This document shows, one piece after another, positions 1-6,701 of a DNA stretch of 34,068 bases (position 1 is the stretch's first letter; each line of letters begins with the position of its first letter). Both the position numbers and the translations under genes were made by a program. The notes under the pieces are model-generated. The model was not told the DNA's origin, made no database searches, and saw only the letters and a program-made list of their open reading frames with translations. Origin of the DNA: CAYQPF01 sp964419225 (lineage in GTDB: Bacteria; Cloacimonadota; Cloacimonadia; Cloacimonadales; CAYQPF01); assembly GCA_964419225.1 (NCBI GenBank), contig CAYQPF010000040.1, positions 1-34,068 on the forward strand. The letters are read 5' to 3'.

Positions 1-502
1 CTACACCGATATCACCAGCAGGTACATCAGTATTAGGGCCGATATGACGGAATAATTCACTCATGAAAGACTGGCAAAAACGCATAATTTCTTCGTCCGA
101 TTTTCCTTTTGCATCAAAATCTGAACCACCTTTGCCTCCGCCCATGGGAAGTGTTGTTAACGAATTCTTAAAAATCTGTTCAAAGCCTAAGAATTTAAGG
201 ATACTGATATTCACACTCGGATGGAATCTCAAACCACCTTTGTAAGGTCCGATTGCACTATTAAATTCTATCCGATAACCACGATTAACTTTTATCTCAC
301 CCTTGTCATTAACCCAGGGAACTCTGAATATTATAGTTCTCTCCGGTTCACAAAGCCTTTCCAGGATATTTGCATTGACGAGTTGTGGCTGAGAAATATA
401 GGTTTCCCATACAGATTCCACTACTTCTTTCACAGCTTGCATAAATTCAGGTTCATCTGAATTTTTTGCCGAAATTTTGTCTAAAAAATCGTTGAGTTGC
501 AT
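1..502 (-). CDS. gdhA: NADP-type glutamate dehydrogenase, N-terminal part (cut by window edge)
   Basis: This gene encodes the first 167 residues of a hexameric-type glutamate dehydrogenase, which reductively aminates 2-oxoglutarate with ammonium to glutamate in the cytoplasm. I read the frame directly from ATG at 502-500, which is preceded by GGAGAAAG. Visible family motifs are GPYKGGLRFHP (K88), FKNSLTTLPMGGGKGGSDFD (K112 and K124, the substrate-binding and catalytic lysines) and PAGDIGVG (D164, catalytic Asp). These sit one residue before the Clostridium symbiosum numbering K89/K113/K125/D165, so the N-terminus is full length. The Rossmann coenzyme domain lies outside the window, so the NADP or NAD preference is inferred only from the family (about 450 residues). 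It is transcribed away from the ferredoxin-like gene at 683, with a 180-bp shared upstream region. Confidence 0.93.
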   Translation of the reverse strand, partial: MQLNDFLDKISAKNSDEPEFMQAVKEVVESVWETYISQPQLVNANILERLCEPERTIIFRVPWVNDKGEIKVNRGYRIEFNSAIGPYKGGLRFHPSVNISILKFLGFEQIFKNSLTTLPMGGGKGGSDFDAKGKSDEEIMRFCQSFMSELFRHIGPNTDVPAGDIGV

Positions 503-608
503 TCTTTCTCCACTTAATATTATTTTAAGTTAGTTTTTAAAAAAATTGCCTAAATGTCAAGCATAATTAAGTAGTTTTATCCCTGTGAAAGACACTTAAC
601 TTGCTTAT

Positions 609-636
609 TTGACAGTTTCTTAAATTGTTTGATAAA
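609..636 (+). promoter_or_regulatory. Candidate sigma-70-type promoter for the ferredoxin-like gene
   Basis: A perfect TTGACA (609-614) is followed after 16 bp by GATAAA (631-636). This would give a leader of about 40 nt before the ATG at 683. A second TTGACT-N16-TATCTT pair (641-668) lies too close to the ribosome binding site to be preferred. Confidence 0.35.
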
Positions 637-682
637 GTTCTTGACTATATTTCTATTTACATTATCTTTTCGTAGAGGTGAT

Positions 683-1291
683 ATGAAAAAGGTACTTATT
701 AGTATAATATTACTGCTCTTAATTGGGCAGTCATTTACATATTTAAGCAAATTCCAGGTTGATTCTAAAAAATGTATTGGATGTAATGAATGTGTAAAAA
801 CCAAAATTTGCCCTGTTAATGCAATTAGCTTTAACTATGGGAAAGCACAGGTGGATCTGAAGAAATGCATAGGTTGTAAATTATGTGTTGTTGGCAATAA
901 CAAGGATTACAAACAGTGTCCTTCTGTTGCTTTTTATGAAGTAGCAGTACCCAATCCCCAACCTCAAATGGCTAAAAAAGTTATCAAAACTACTCCGAAA
1001 GATACTTCCGGAAAAACAACTGTTTTCAGTAGTAAACCTGAAACAACAGGCCCAAAACAGGAGAAAAAAGGAACCATCAAACAAGCAATAAAAGAAATTC
1101 TCTACATAGTTAATAAAGAAGCTTGCATCTCCTGCCAACTATGTGTTTCAAGTTGCCCTTCCAAATCAATAACTATGGTAAATGAAAAAGCCGTGATTGA
1201 CACGCGGTCCTGCACCAAATGCGGAATCTGTATCAACGGTAATGGTAACGACTTTGCAGGTTGCCCGGTAAAAGCTATTTACACAAAATAG
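683..1291 (+). CDS. Exported ferredoxin-like protein with four [4Fe-4S]-type Cys motifs
   Basis: This 202-residue protein has an N-terminal hydrophobic stretch (MKKVLISIILLLLIGQSF) that looks like a Sec signal peptide or anchor. It then has two ferredoxin modules separated by a Lys/Thr/Pro-rich linker (about residues 90-135). Each module has two motifs of the form CxxCxxC...CP: CIGCNEC...CP and CIGCKLC...CP in the first, CISCQLC...CP and CTKCGIC...CP in the second. In motifs 2 and 4 the last Cys is separated by about ten residues instead of three. Up to four [4Fe-4S] clusters are predicted, suggesting electron transfer. The start at 683 is chosen over an upstream in-frame ATG at 629 because AGAGGTG precedes it and the hydrophobic leader then begins at once. 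No Tat twin-arginine motif and no lipobox are seen. It is probably cotranscribed with the receiver gene 33 bp downstream. The redox partner is unknown. Confidence 0.82.
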   Translation: MKKVLISIILLLLIGQSFTYLSKFQVDSKKCIGCNECVKTKICPVNAISFNYGKAQVDLKKCIGCKLCVVGNNKDYKQCPSVAFYEVAVPNPQPQMAKKVIKTTPKDTSGKTTVFSSKPETTGPKQEKKGTIKQAIKEILYIVNKEACISCQLCVSSCPSKSITMVNEKAVIDTRSCTKCGICINGNGNDFAGCPVKAIYTK

Positions 1292-1324
1292 GAGCATTAA
1301 AAAATATGATTAAAAGGAGGTTAG

Positions 1325-1711
1325 ATGAGCGATTGTTATACTATTTTGGTTGTTGAAGATGAAGAAAGTTTACTAAAAATGACAAGTCAATATTTAAGTA
1401 TCAAAGGTTATTCAGTTATCGAAGCTTCTAATTTTTATAATGCTTTGGAACTGTTTAAACAGAATGAACCTAAAATTTCCCTTGTGCTGACTGATTTGGG
1501 ACTCAGCGGAAAAGAATCTGGTCTCGATTTAATCAGAGAAATAAAGAGTATTAATCCTGTTATGCCCATCATTCTTACCAGTGGTGATAGTGAATCTCCT
1601 CTGGATTTTGCTGAAATTAAAAACTCCAAAGCAGCTTTCTTCCTGCCCAAGCCATACATGATCAATCAATTAGAAGATTTGATGTTAAAGTGCTTCTCTG
1701 CTCTAGACTAA
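1325..1711 (+). CDS. Stand-alone CheY-like response regulator receiver domain
   Basis: This 128-residue protein is a single receiver domain with no output domain. Phosphorylation-site residues are all present: acidic pocket E11/D12/E13 (VVEDEES), phospho-acceptor D57 (LVLTDLGLSG), switch residue T85 (IILTSGD) and conserved K109 (FLPKPY). The start is supported by a very strong Shine-Dalgarno AAAAGGAGG ending 5 nt before the ATG. It probably acts by protein-protein interaction in a phosphorelay, or as a receiver for an unlinked histidine kinase; no kinase is in the window. It lies 33 bp after the ferredoxin-like gene, so it is probably in the same transcript. It is not the PhoB of the nearby pst operon, because it lacks a DNA-binding domain and is on the opposite strand. 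A diverged copy of its last 14 codons lies 126 bp downstream. Confidence 0.9.
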   Translation: MSDCYTILVVEDEESLLKMTSQYLSIKGYSVIEASNFYNALELFKQNEPKISLVLTDLGLSGKESGLDLIREIKSINPVMPIILTSGDSESPLDFAEIKNSKAAFFLPKPYMINQLEDLMLKCFSALD

Positions 1712-1792
1712 ATATTTATGGGCAACATCACTTCATTTCCTTGGAACTGGTTAGCCGGCAATTCTGTATGCTTTAGCTTACAGTTTAACAGA

Positions 1793-1852
1793 CAATTAGA
1801 AAATTTGATGCAAAAGTGCTTCTCTCCACATGTCTAAAATTTTTAGGGCAAC
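1793..1852 (+). pseudogene. Decayed duplicate of the 3' end of the receiver gene
   Basis: Positions 1793-1852 align without gaps to 1667-1726 at an offset of exactly 126 bp. I counted 48 of 60 identical bases. The match covers the last codons (QLENLMQKCFSPHV versus QLEDLMLKCFSALD), the stop codon TAA and 18 further bases including GGGCAAC. The offset is a multiple of three, so the frame is kept. Upstream of 1793 the similarity to the receiver stops. Confidence 0.7.
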
Positions 1853-1867
1853 AGCATGCGTTGCCCT
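1845..1867 (+). terminator. Possible hairpin terminator after the receiver gene
   Basis: AGGGCAAC (1845-1852) pairs with GTTGCCCT (1860-1867) across a 7-nt loop. The tract that follows (CTTC) is only weakly U-rich, so termination is uncertain. Confidence 0.3.
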
Positions 1868-2035
1868 CTTCAAAAACCTTCACTCACAACCATTCACCAT
1901 TAACCATTAACTGTCCAGTCCTAAAATAGTGGACTCAGTTTTTGATAGTTTTACCTGACACATCTGCCTTATACATATCTTTCCGATCTGTGACCATCCG
2001 CCTAATCAACGTCATCTGCGTTCTATTAATCCCAA
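1853..2035. other. Gene-free space between the convergent receiver and phoU genes
   Basis: No plausible coding frame is seen. It holds the right half of the hairpin at 1845-1867, a heptanucleotide repeat run (1878-1912) and an AATCAACGTCATCTGCG-type low-complexity stretch (about 2004-2020). I see no convincing terminator for phoU. Confidence 0.5.
1878..1912 (-). repeat. Heptanucleotide tandem repeat, five degenerate units
   Basis: Read on the minus strand this is five consecutive 7-bp units, for example AGTTAAT GGTTAAT, followed by GGTGAAT, GGTTGTG and AGTGAAG. It belongs to the same style of heptad repeat found at the ends of three minus-strand genes in this window. Confidence 0.6.
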
Positions 2036-2692
2036 CTACTCACCCACATCACTCCGATGCTTAATCACTTTTCCTTTGACAATAAAAATCACTTCTTCTG
2101 CCAGATTGGTACACAAATCAGCTATCTTTTCCAGATTTGAAGTTATTCTCAAAAGATTGATTGATCTTTCGATATTTGTCGGGTCACTGATCATATAGGT
2201 TATTAAAATCCTGATAATATTTTCTTTATAATCATCCACAATACTGTCACGTTCACAAATCTGTTTCGCTAATTCGGCATCTTCTTCTATATAACTCTTC
2301 AGACTATCCTTGATCATACTGACCGTTTCTGTCGCCATCGCCGGCAAATCTATCAAATGCTTCAAGGGAGGTCTCTCTATCAGGAACTTTGCAGACTGAG
2401 CAATATTCACAGCCATGTCGCCCATTCTCTCATAATCACTGTTCATTTTCAAAGACATCAAAACTGTCCTTAAGTCCTTTGCTTCAGGATGATACAAGGC
2501 AATGAGACTGATACAGAATTCTTCAATTTCAATGTCCTTATTGTTAACCAATCCCTCATAAACAAATACTTCTTCCAGTTTTTCCGGTTTTCTTTCGAGC
2601 AAACCCTGAATACATTTCTCAATCATACTTTCGACAATTGATGCTTCATTGATAATTCTTTCTCTCAATTCAATTAATTTTTCTTTTAACAT
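2036..2692 (-). CDS. phoU: Phosphate transport regulator PhoU
   Basis: This 218-residue helical protein ends the pst operon. PhoU-family proteins bind the Pst transporter and the PhoR-type kinase and dampen Pho signalling when phosphate is plentiful. The two-fold repeat of the family is visible, each half with an ExxxD-type metal-binding helix: DYERMGDMAVNIAQS in the first and NLEKIADLCTNLAEEV in the second. I chose the ATG at 2692 because GAGGAAGGAATT precedes it directly. A start at 2719 would add nine residues and overlap pstB. The gap from the pstB stop is 10 bp, which suggests tight coupling. No phoR or phoB gene is present in the window, so its signalling partner must be elsewhere. Confidence 0.93.
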   Translation of the reverse strand: MLKEKLIELRERIINEASIVESMIEKCIQGLLERKPEKLEEVFVYEGLVNNKDIEIEEFCISLIALYHPEAKDLRTVLMSLKMNSDYERMGDMAVNIAQSAKFLIERPPLKHLIDLPAMATETVSMIKDSLKSYIEEDAELAKQICERDSIVDDYKENIIRILITYMISDPTNIERSINLLRITSNLEKIADLCTNLAEEVIFIVKGKVIKHRSDVGE

Positions 2693-2702
2693 AATTCCTT
2701 CC

Positions 2703-3461
2703 TCAACCGAATTTTCCACTTAAGTATTCTTCTGTTCTTTTATCTTTTGGTACAGTAAATATTTTGTCTGTAGCTCCCATTTCGATTAACTCGCCCAGAT
2801 AAATAAAGGCCGTATGATTTGATACTCTGGCAGCCTGGGCAATATTATGGGTGACGAGAATGATGGATACTGTATTTCTCAATTCTACGATCAGTTCTTC
2901 AATATGTGCGGTAGCTTTGGGATCAAGTGCAGAAGTCGGTTCATCCAAAAGCATAATATCAGGTTTCATAGCCAGAGCTCGGGCAATGCATAAGCGTTGT
3001 TGTTGTCCACCGGAAAGAAATGTGCCTTTTCGATGAATTTTATCTTTAACTTCTTTCCAGAGTGCTGCTTTACTCAATGACTCTTCCACAATCTCCATTC
3101 TTTCCGTTTTACTCAAAGAGATCCCGTTCAATTTATATCCGGCAATCACATTATCAAAAATACTAAAATTTGGGAAAGGATTTGGTCTTTGAAAAACCAT
3201 TCCTACCTTTCTTCTTAAAGCAATCGGATTCAATTTGAAGATATCAATGTCATTCAGAATAATGTTCCCGGTATGAGATGCCCCGGCAGTTAATTCATGC
3301 ATTCGGTTGATACACCGCATGAGAGTGGATTTTCCACACCCCGAAGGTCCCATGATTGCTGTGACTTTATTTCTTTCGATCAGCATATTAATATTCTTGA
3401 TTACATCTCCATCCCCGTAGGATGCAGAGAAATTCTCAATTCTTAGAACTGAACTTTCCAT
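2703..3461 (-). CDS. pstB: Phosphate ABC transporter ATP-binding protein PstB
   Basis: This 252-residue protein is the cytoplasmic ATPase that powers high-affinity phosphate import with PstA/PstC. All ABC motifs are intact: Walker A GPSGCGKST (38-46), Q-loop Q91 in FQRPNPFP (typical of PstB), signature LSGGQQQR (149-156), Walker B IMLLDEPTSALDP (169-181) and switch H205 (LVTHN). Length matches the family (about 250). The start ATG at 3461 lies inside the last codons of pstA (19-bp overlap). A ribosome binding site AAGGAG is located within pstA, so translation is probably coupled. Confidence 0.97.
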   Translation of the reverse strand: MESSVLRIENFSASYGDGDVIKNINMLIERNKVTAIMGPSGCGKSTLMRCINRMHELTAGASHTGNIILNDIDIFKLNPIALRRKVGMVFQRPNPFPNFSIFDNVIAGYKLNGISLSKTERMEIVEESLSKAALWKEVKDKIHRKGTFLSGGQQQRLCIARALAMKPDIMLLDEPTSALDPKATAHIEELIVELRNTVSIILVTHNIAQAARVSNHTAFIYLGELIEMGATDKIFTVPKDKRTEEYLSGKFG

Positions 3462-4285
3462 TTTTTGGCAACTCCTTTAGCTATAAGATTTAATGAAAGT
3501 ATAAAAAAGCAAAGAATAAATGAAATACCCCAGGCCATATTATTTTCTTCCGGAAAAGGACTGGTGGCATAATTAAAGATCATTAACGGTAAAGATTGAA
3601 CAGGCTTAAGGATATTGCTATTCAGGAAGGGGTTACCGAATGCAGTAAATAACAGAGGAGCAGTTTCCCCGGCAATTCTGGCAATACTTAAAACCACACC
3701 TGTCAAAATCCCGCTTACACTGCAGGGCAGTACAATTTTAAAGATTGTGCGGAAGTATGAAACTCCCAAAGATAAAGATGCTTCCTTCAATGCTAAGGGG
3801 ATCAATTTCAAGCTTTCTTCTGTTGACCTGACAATTACCGGCAGCATCATAATACTCAAGGCAATTGAACCGGATAAAGCCGAAAATGTATGCATTGTCT
3901 TTACAACCCAGATATACGCAATGATTCCTATGACAATGGAGGGAATTCCCTGTAATATATCTATGAAAAACCTTACCCAATAAGCCATTTTAGTATTTCC
4001 AAACTCAGAAAGATATATCCCTGTCAAAATCCCGAAAGGTATTGCTAACAATGAGGATAATGAAATCAGCATGAATGACCCTAACAAGCCATTCAATATT
4101 CCGCCCCCCTTCTCCCCCATCGGCTTGGGCAACTGAGTCAGAAACTCCCAATTGATACTGGAAAAACCAGCCTTGGTAATATGATAAATAATCAGAAACA
4201 AGGGCAAAGTTATCAAAACAGCACTTAAAATTACCAGCCCTTTGAATAAAGTATCTTTTAACATTCTATATTTTAATTCTTTCAT
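3443..4285 (-). CDS. pstA: Phosphate ABC transporter permease PstA
   Basis: This 280-residue inner-membrane permease has about six hydrophobic segments, beginning with LFKGLVILSAVLITLPLFLI. The BPD_transp_1 coupling loop reads LKLIPLALKEASLSLGVSYF, equivalent to the EAA loop that contacts PstB. The segment LPVIVRSTEESLKLIP is typical of PstA. It follows pstC after a 7-bp gap, with GAGG before the ATG, and overlaps pstB by 19 bp. With PstC it forms the translocation path for phosphate. Confidence 0.96.
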   Translation of the reverse strand: MKELKYRMLKDTLFKGLVILSAVLITLPLFLIIYHITKAGFSSINWEFLTQLPKPMGEKGGGILNGLLGSFMLISLSSLLAIPFGILTGIYLSEFGNTKMAYWVRFFIDILQGIPSIVIGIIAYIWVVKTMHTFSALSGSIALSIMMLPVIVRSTEESLKLIPLALKEASLSLGVSYFRTIFKIVLPCSVSGILTGVVLSIARIAGETAPLLFTAFGNPFLNSNILKPVQSLPLMIFNYATSPFPEENNMAWGISFILCFFILSLNLIAKGVAKKWKVQF

Positions 4286-4292
4286 CTATACC

Positions 4293-5174
4293 TCAGATCG
4301 AAGATCTCTGAATAATTTTTTTACTAATAACATTTATTACAGCTGTAACCATAAATAATACCAGTCCCAGCTCTATCAGTGAAGACATATACAAAGGATC
4401 CACTGCCTCTGTAAACTCATTGGCTATCGCACTCGCTAAGGTATTACCGGGATCAAACAAACTCTTGGGTAAATAATTGGAATTGCCAATAACCATAGTC
4501 ACTGCCATCGTTTCACCCAATGCCCGGCCAAAAGCTAATAATGTCCCCGCAGAGATTCCTGACTTACAGAACGGCAGGATTATATGCCTGATGACTTCAA
4601 ATCTCGTTGACCCTAAAGAATATGCAGCCTCTTTTAAATCCTTGGGAACCATGGAAATTACCTCTCTGGCTATAGAAGCTGAATAAGGAATTATCATTAC
4701 TGCCAAAATGACCGACGAAGTAAAGATCCCCACCCCATATGGCGGGACATTGATTATTCCATGATTCAGCAAATACAATTGCATATTCCTGATCACCGGC
4801 ACAAAGACAAATAATCCCCACATACCATAGATCACCGAGGGTATTCCAGCCAGCAACTCAATCAGACTCTTGAACAGATTTGACCAAAATCCTCTGGGAT
4901 AGTATTCTCCCAGAAACAATGCTATACCAAGTGAGAAAGGAATCGAAATGAGAATTGCTGTTACAGAAGTTAAAAGTGTGCCCACTAAAAAAACCAACGA
5001 GCCAAATTCTCCGGTTACAGGATTCCAGTCTTTTTTGTAAAAGAAACTGAGACCGAGTTTGATTAATGATTCTCTGGACTGATAGATCAAAGTAAATAAA
5101 ATGGCCAGTCCGAGAACTACTGTAAACACTGCGATCACAGTCAGAAACCACTTAAGTGCTTTTTCAGAATTCAT
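4293..5174 (-). CDS. pstC: Phosphate ABC transporter permease PstC
   Basis: This 293-residue membrane permease partners PstA. It starts with a transmembrane helix (LTVIAVFTVVLGLAILFTLI). Family segments follow: LIELLAGIPSVIYGMWGLF, IPYSASIAREVISMVPKDLKEAAYSLG (coupling loop) and FGRALGETMAVTMVIGN, the latter a PstC hallmark. The ATG at 5174 is preceded by AGGAGAAAG. It is 151 bp downstream of pstS, and that gap contains a REP-like palindrome (5252-5274). This may stabilise the pstS message so that the binding protein is made in excess; the stabilising role is an inference. Confidence 0.96.
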   Translation of the reverse strand: MNSEKALKWFLTVIAVFTVVLGLAILFTLIYQSRESLIKLGLSFFYKKDWNPVTGEFGSLVFLVGTLLTSVTAILISIPFSLGIALFLGEYYPRGFWSNLFKSLIELLAGIPSVIYGMWGLFVFVPVIRNMQLYLLNHGIINVPPYGVGIFTSSVILAVMIIPYSASIAREVISMVPKDLKEAAYSLGSTRFEVIRHIILPFCKSGISAGTLLAFGRALGETMAVTMVIGNSNYLPKSLFDPGNTLASAIANEFTEAVDPLYMSSLIELGLVLFMVTAVINVISKKIIQRSSI

Positions 5175-5251
5175 CTTTCTCCTTTTCTCCCGAGACTGCT
5201 GTTAACCCAAGTTTTATTTAGTCATTTGTAACAGCTGCAAACCCTTCCGTT

Positions 5252-5274
5252 CCTTCTCCCTACCAGGGAGAAGG
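5252..5274. repeat. REP-like palindrome between pstS and pstC
   Basis: CCTTCTCCCT pairs with AGGGAGAAGG around an ACC loop (10-bp perfect stem) and is followed by a G-rich tail (CCAGGATGAGGGT). It has the same architecture as the elements at 13924, 14184 and 19860: a pyrimidine/purine stem, a 3-5-nt loop and a trailing G-rich tract. Confidence 0.7.
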
Positions 5275-5325
5275 CCAGGATGAGGGTCATGTGTCTCAAT
5301 ATTTAAGTAATCATTCAAATATACT

Positions 5326-6354
5326 TTAAATTTTCTTACCATTGTAGGTAACTGTATCAAGAAGTTTTTTAGCCTTTTTTACAGCATCTGCCGGCAGGGG
5401 TGAGTATGTCATTTCTTGTGCATATTTCTGACCGTCAGCCAACATCCAGCGGATCAGTGAAACTGTATTCTTTGCCTTATCCAAGGTTCTGTTTCCATAG
5501 TTTTGTTCTTTATAAATCACTATCCAGGTAAAACCACTGATAGGATAACCGTCTTTGGCATCGGTATTTGTTAAGGAAATTCTCGTGTCATTAGGAATAC
5601 TCATCTGAGCTGCAAGACTAACCGAGTTCAGATCGGCTTTGATGTATTTACCAGCTTTGTTCTGAATCATACCATAAGTCATTTTATTGTTCATTGCATA
5701 GATCAATTCAGTATAGCCGATCGATCCGGGAGTCTGATTAACAATTCCTGCTACCCCGGCATTACCCTTAGCACCTAATCCTACAGGCCAATTGACAGAT
5801 TTTTCCACTCCAACACTCGATTTCCAGGAAGGGCTGACTTTTGACAGATAATCGGTAAAAATAAAAGTCGTACCACTACCATCCGAACGATGCACAACTG
5901 TGATGGGCAGATCAGGCATTTTTATTCCGGTATTAATCTTAACTAACTGAGGATCATTCCATTTTTTGATCTTACCTAAAAAGATATCTGCTAAAACATT
6001 GGGACTAAACTTAACTATATCATTCCCCGGCAGATTATAAGCCACAACCACTGCTCCAAGACAAGTAGGCACATGAATTATTGTACCGCCAGTTGCTGCC
6101 ATTTCTTTGTCATTCATAAAGGCATCAGTCCCGCCAAAATCAATCGTCTTTTCGGTTAATTGTTTGATTCCGCCACCAGATCCGATAGCCTGATAATTGA
6201 CCTGTACTTTGTAAGTTTTGTTATAAACATCGAACATTTTGGAATAAAGGGGGTAAGGAAAAGTTGCACCCGCACCCAAAAGCCCGGTCTGTGCTTGTAT
6301 AAAACTAAAACTGACTGCCATCAGCATTACTAAAAGAGTTATTCTCTTAATCAT
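5326..6354 (-). CDS. pstS: Phosphate-binding protein PstS
   Basis: This 342-residue protein has a Sec signal peptide (MIKRITLLVMLMAVSFSFIQA, probable cut after residue 21). It captures phosphate outside the inner membrane and delivers it to PstCA. Phosphate-site motifs are seen: GAGATFPYPLYSKM (27-40), GSGGGIKQL (59-66), DFGGTDAFM (72-80) and HRSDGSGTTFIF (155-166). The last carries the Arg, Asp and Ser/Thr that ligate phosphate in this family. I chose the ATG at 6354 because GGAGGAAAA precedes it and the signal peptide then starts at residue 1. An upstream in-frame ATG at 6393 would put a charged extension before the signal. It is the first gene of the operon and lies directly behind the Pho box. 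Confidence 0.97.
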   Translation of the reverse strand: MIKRITLLVMLMAVSFSFIQAQTGLLGAGATFPYPLYSKMFDVYNKTYKVQVNYQAIGSGGGIKQLTEKTIDFGGTDAFMNDKEMAATGGTIIHVPTCLGAVVVAYNLPGNDIVKFSPNVLADIFLGKIKKWNDPQLVKINTGIKMPDLPITVVHRSDGSGTTFIFTDYLSKVSPSWKSSVGVEKSVNWPVGLGAKGNAGVAGIVNQTPGSIGYTELIYAMNNKMTYGMIQNKAGKYIKADLNSVSLAAQMSIPNDTRISLTNTDAKDGYPISGFTWIVIYKEQNYGNRTLDKAKNTVSLIRWMLADGQKYAQEMTYSPLPADAVKKAKKLLDTVTYNGKKI

Positions 6355-6379
6355 TTTTCCTCCATAATTATCTTTTTCT

Positions 6380-6438
6380 AATATAGAATACAAAAGAATT
6401 ATGAAGTGAGTATTAGCGAATTGTTAAGATTGTGTTAA
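6380..6438 (-). promoter_or_regulatory. Pho box and -10 element of the pst operon
   Basis: Reading toward pstS, four hexamers recur every 11 bp: TTAACA (6438-6433), TTAACA (6427-6422), CTAATA (6416-6411) and TTCATA (6405-6400). This is the TT(A/C/T)A(C/A)A-N5 layout of PhoP boxes in Bacillus-type systems. A -10-like TATATT lies at 6385-6380, about 26 bp before the start codon. The last repeat sits just upstream of the position a -35 would occupy, as expected for a Pho-activated promoter. Confidence 0.7.
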
Positions 6439-6464
6439 TTTTTTGACTTTAATGAATTAATTTA

Positions 6465-6632
6465 AACCCGGATAATGCAGTGGAGATTTGTTGAATGAGT
6501 CGAAGATTTTGAAGAATGGTGACTTACATACGAGCGATTACATATAACATATATATTTTGAGTGAGTATGGAAGTCATCCAAATTCAAAAAATTAACTCA
6601 GACACAAAGAATCTACTGCATTGTTCGGGTTA
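6465..6632. repeat. 168-bp imperfect palindrome (MITE-like or hairpin element)
   Basis: The two ends are inverted copies: AACCCGGATAATGCAGT (from 6465) and, on the other strand, AACCCGAACAATGCAGT (from 6632). Inner blocks also match, for example TGACTTACATAC (6520-6531) against the inverse of 6566-6577. Both pairs share the same centre (6548.5), so the arms are nearly gap-free along the whole element. No coding frame lies inside. A third copy of the end motif is at 30955-30978. The 347-bp space 6355-6701 otherwise contains only the pstS promoter and, at 6656-6687, a GGAGG followed by a tiny 7-codon frame. Confidence 0.65.
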
Positions 6633-6701
6633 AACAAAAAAGCTTAAGAATCTGACGGAGGAAAATGACGAAAATAGATAATAATTAAGAGCCAATTAAT
6701 T

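Noticed and set aside
641..668. TTGACT-N16-TATCTT promoter for the ferredoxin-like gene
   Set aside because: The predicted transcript would start at or inside the ribosome binding site. The TTGACA at 609 is better placed.
1325..1711. The receiver as PhoB of the pst operon
   Set aside because: It has no DNA-binding output domain and is on the opposite strand in a different transcript.
1667..1852. CRISPR or short tandem array after the receiver gene
   Set aside because: There are only two copies and they diverge by 20%. Coding content shows a duplicated gene end.
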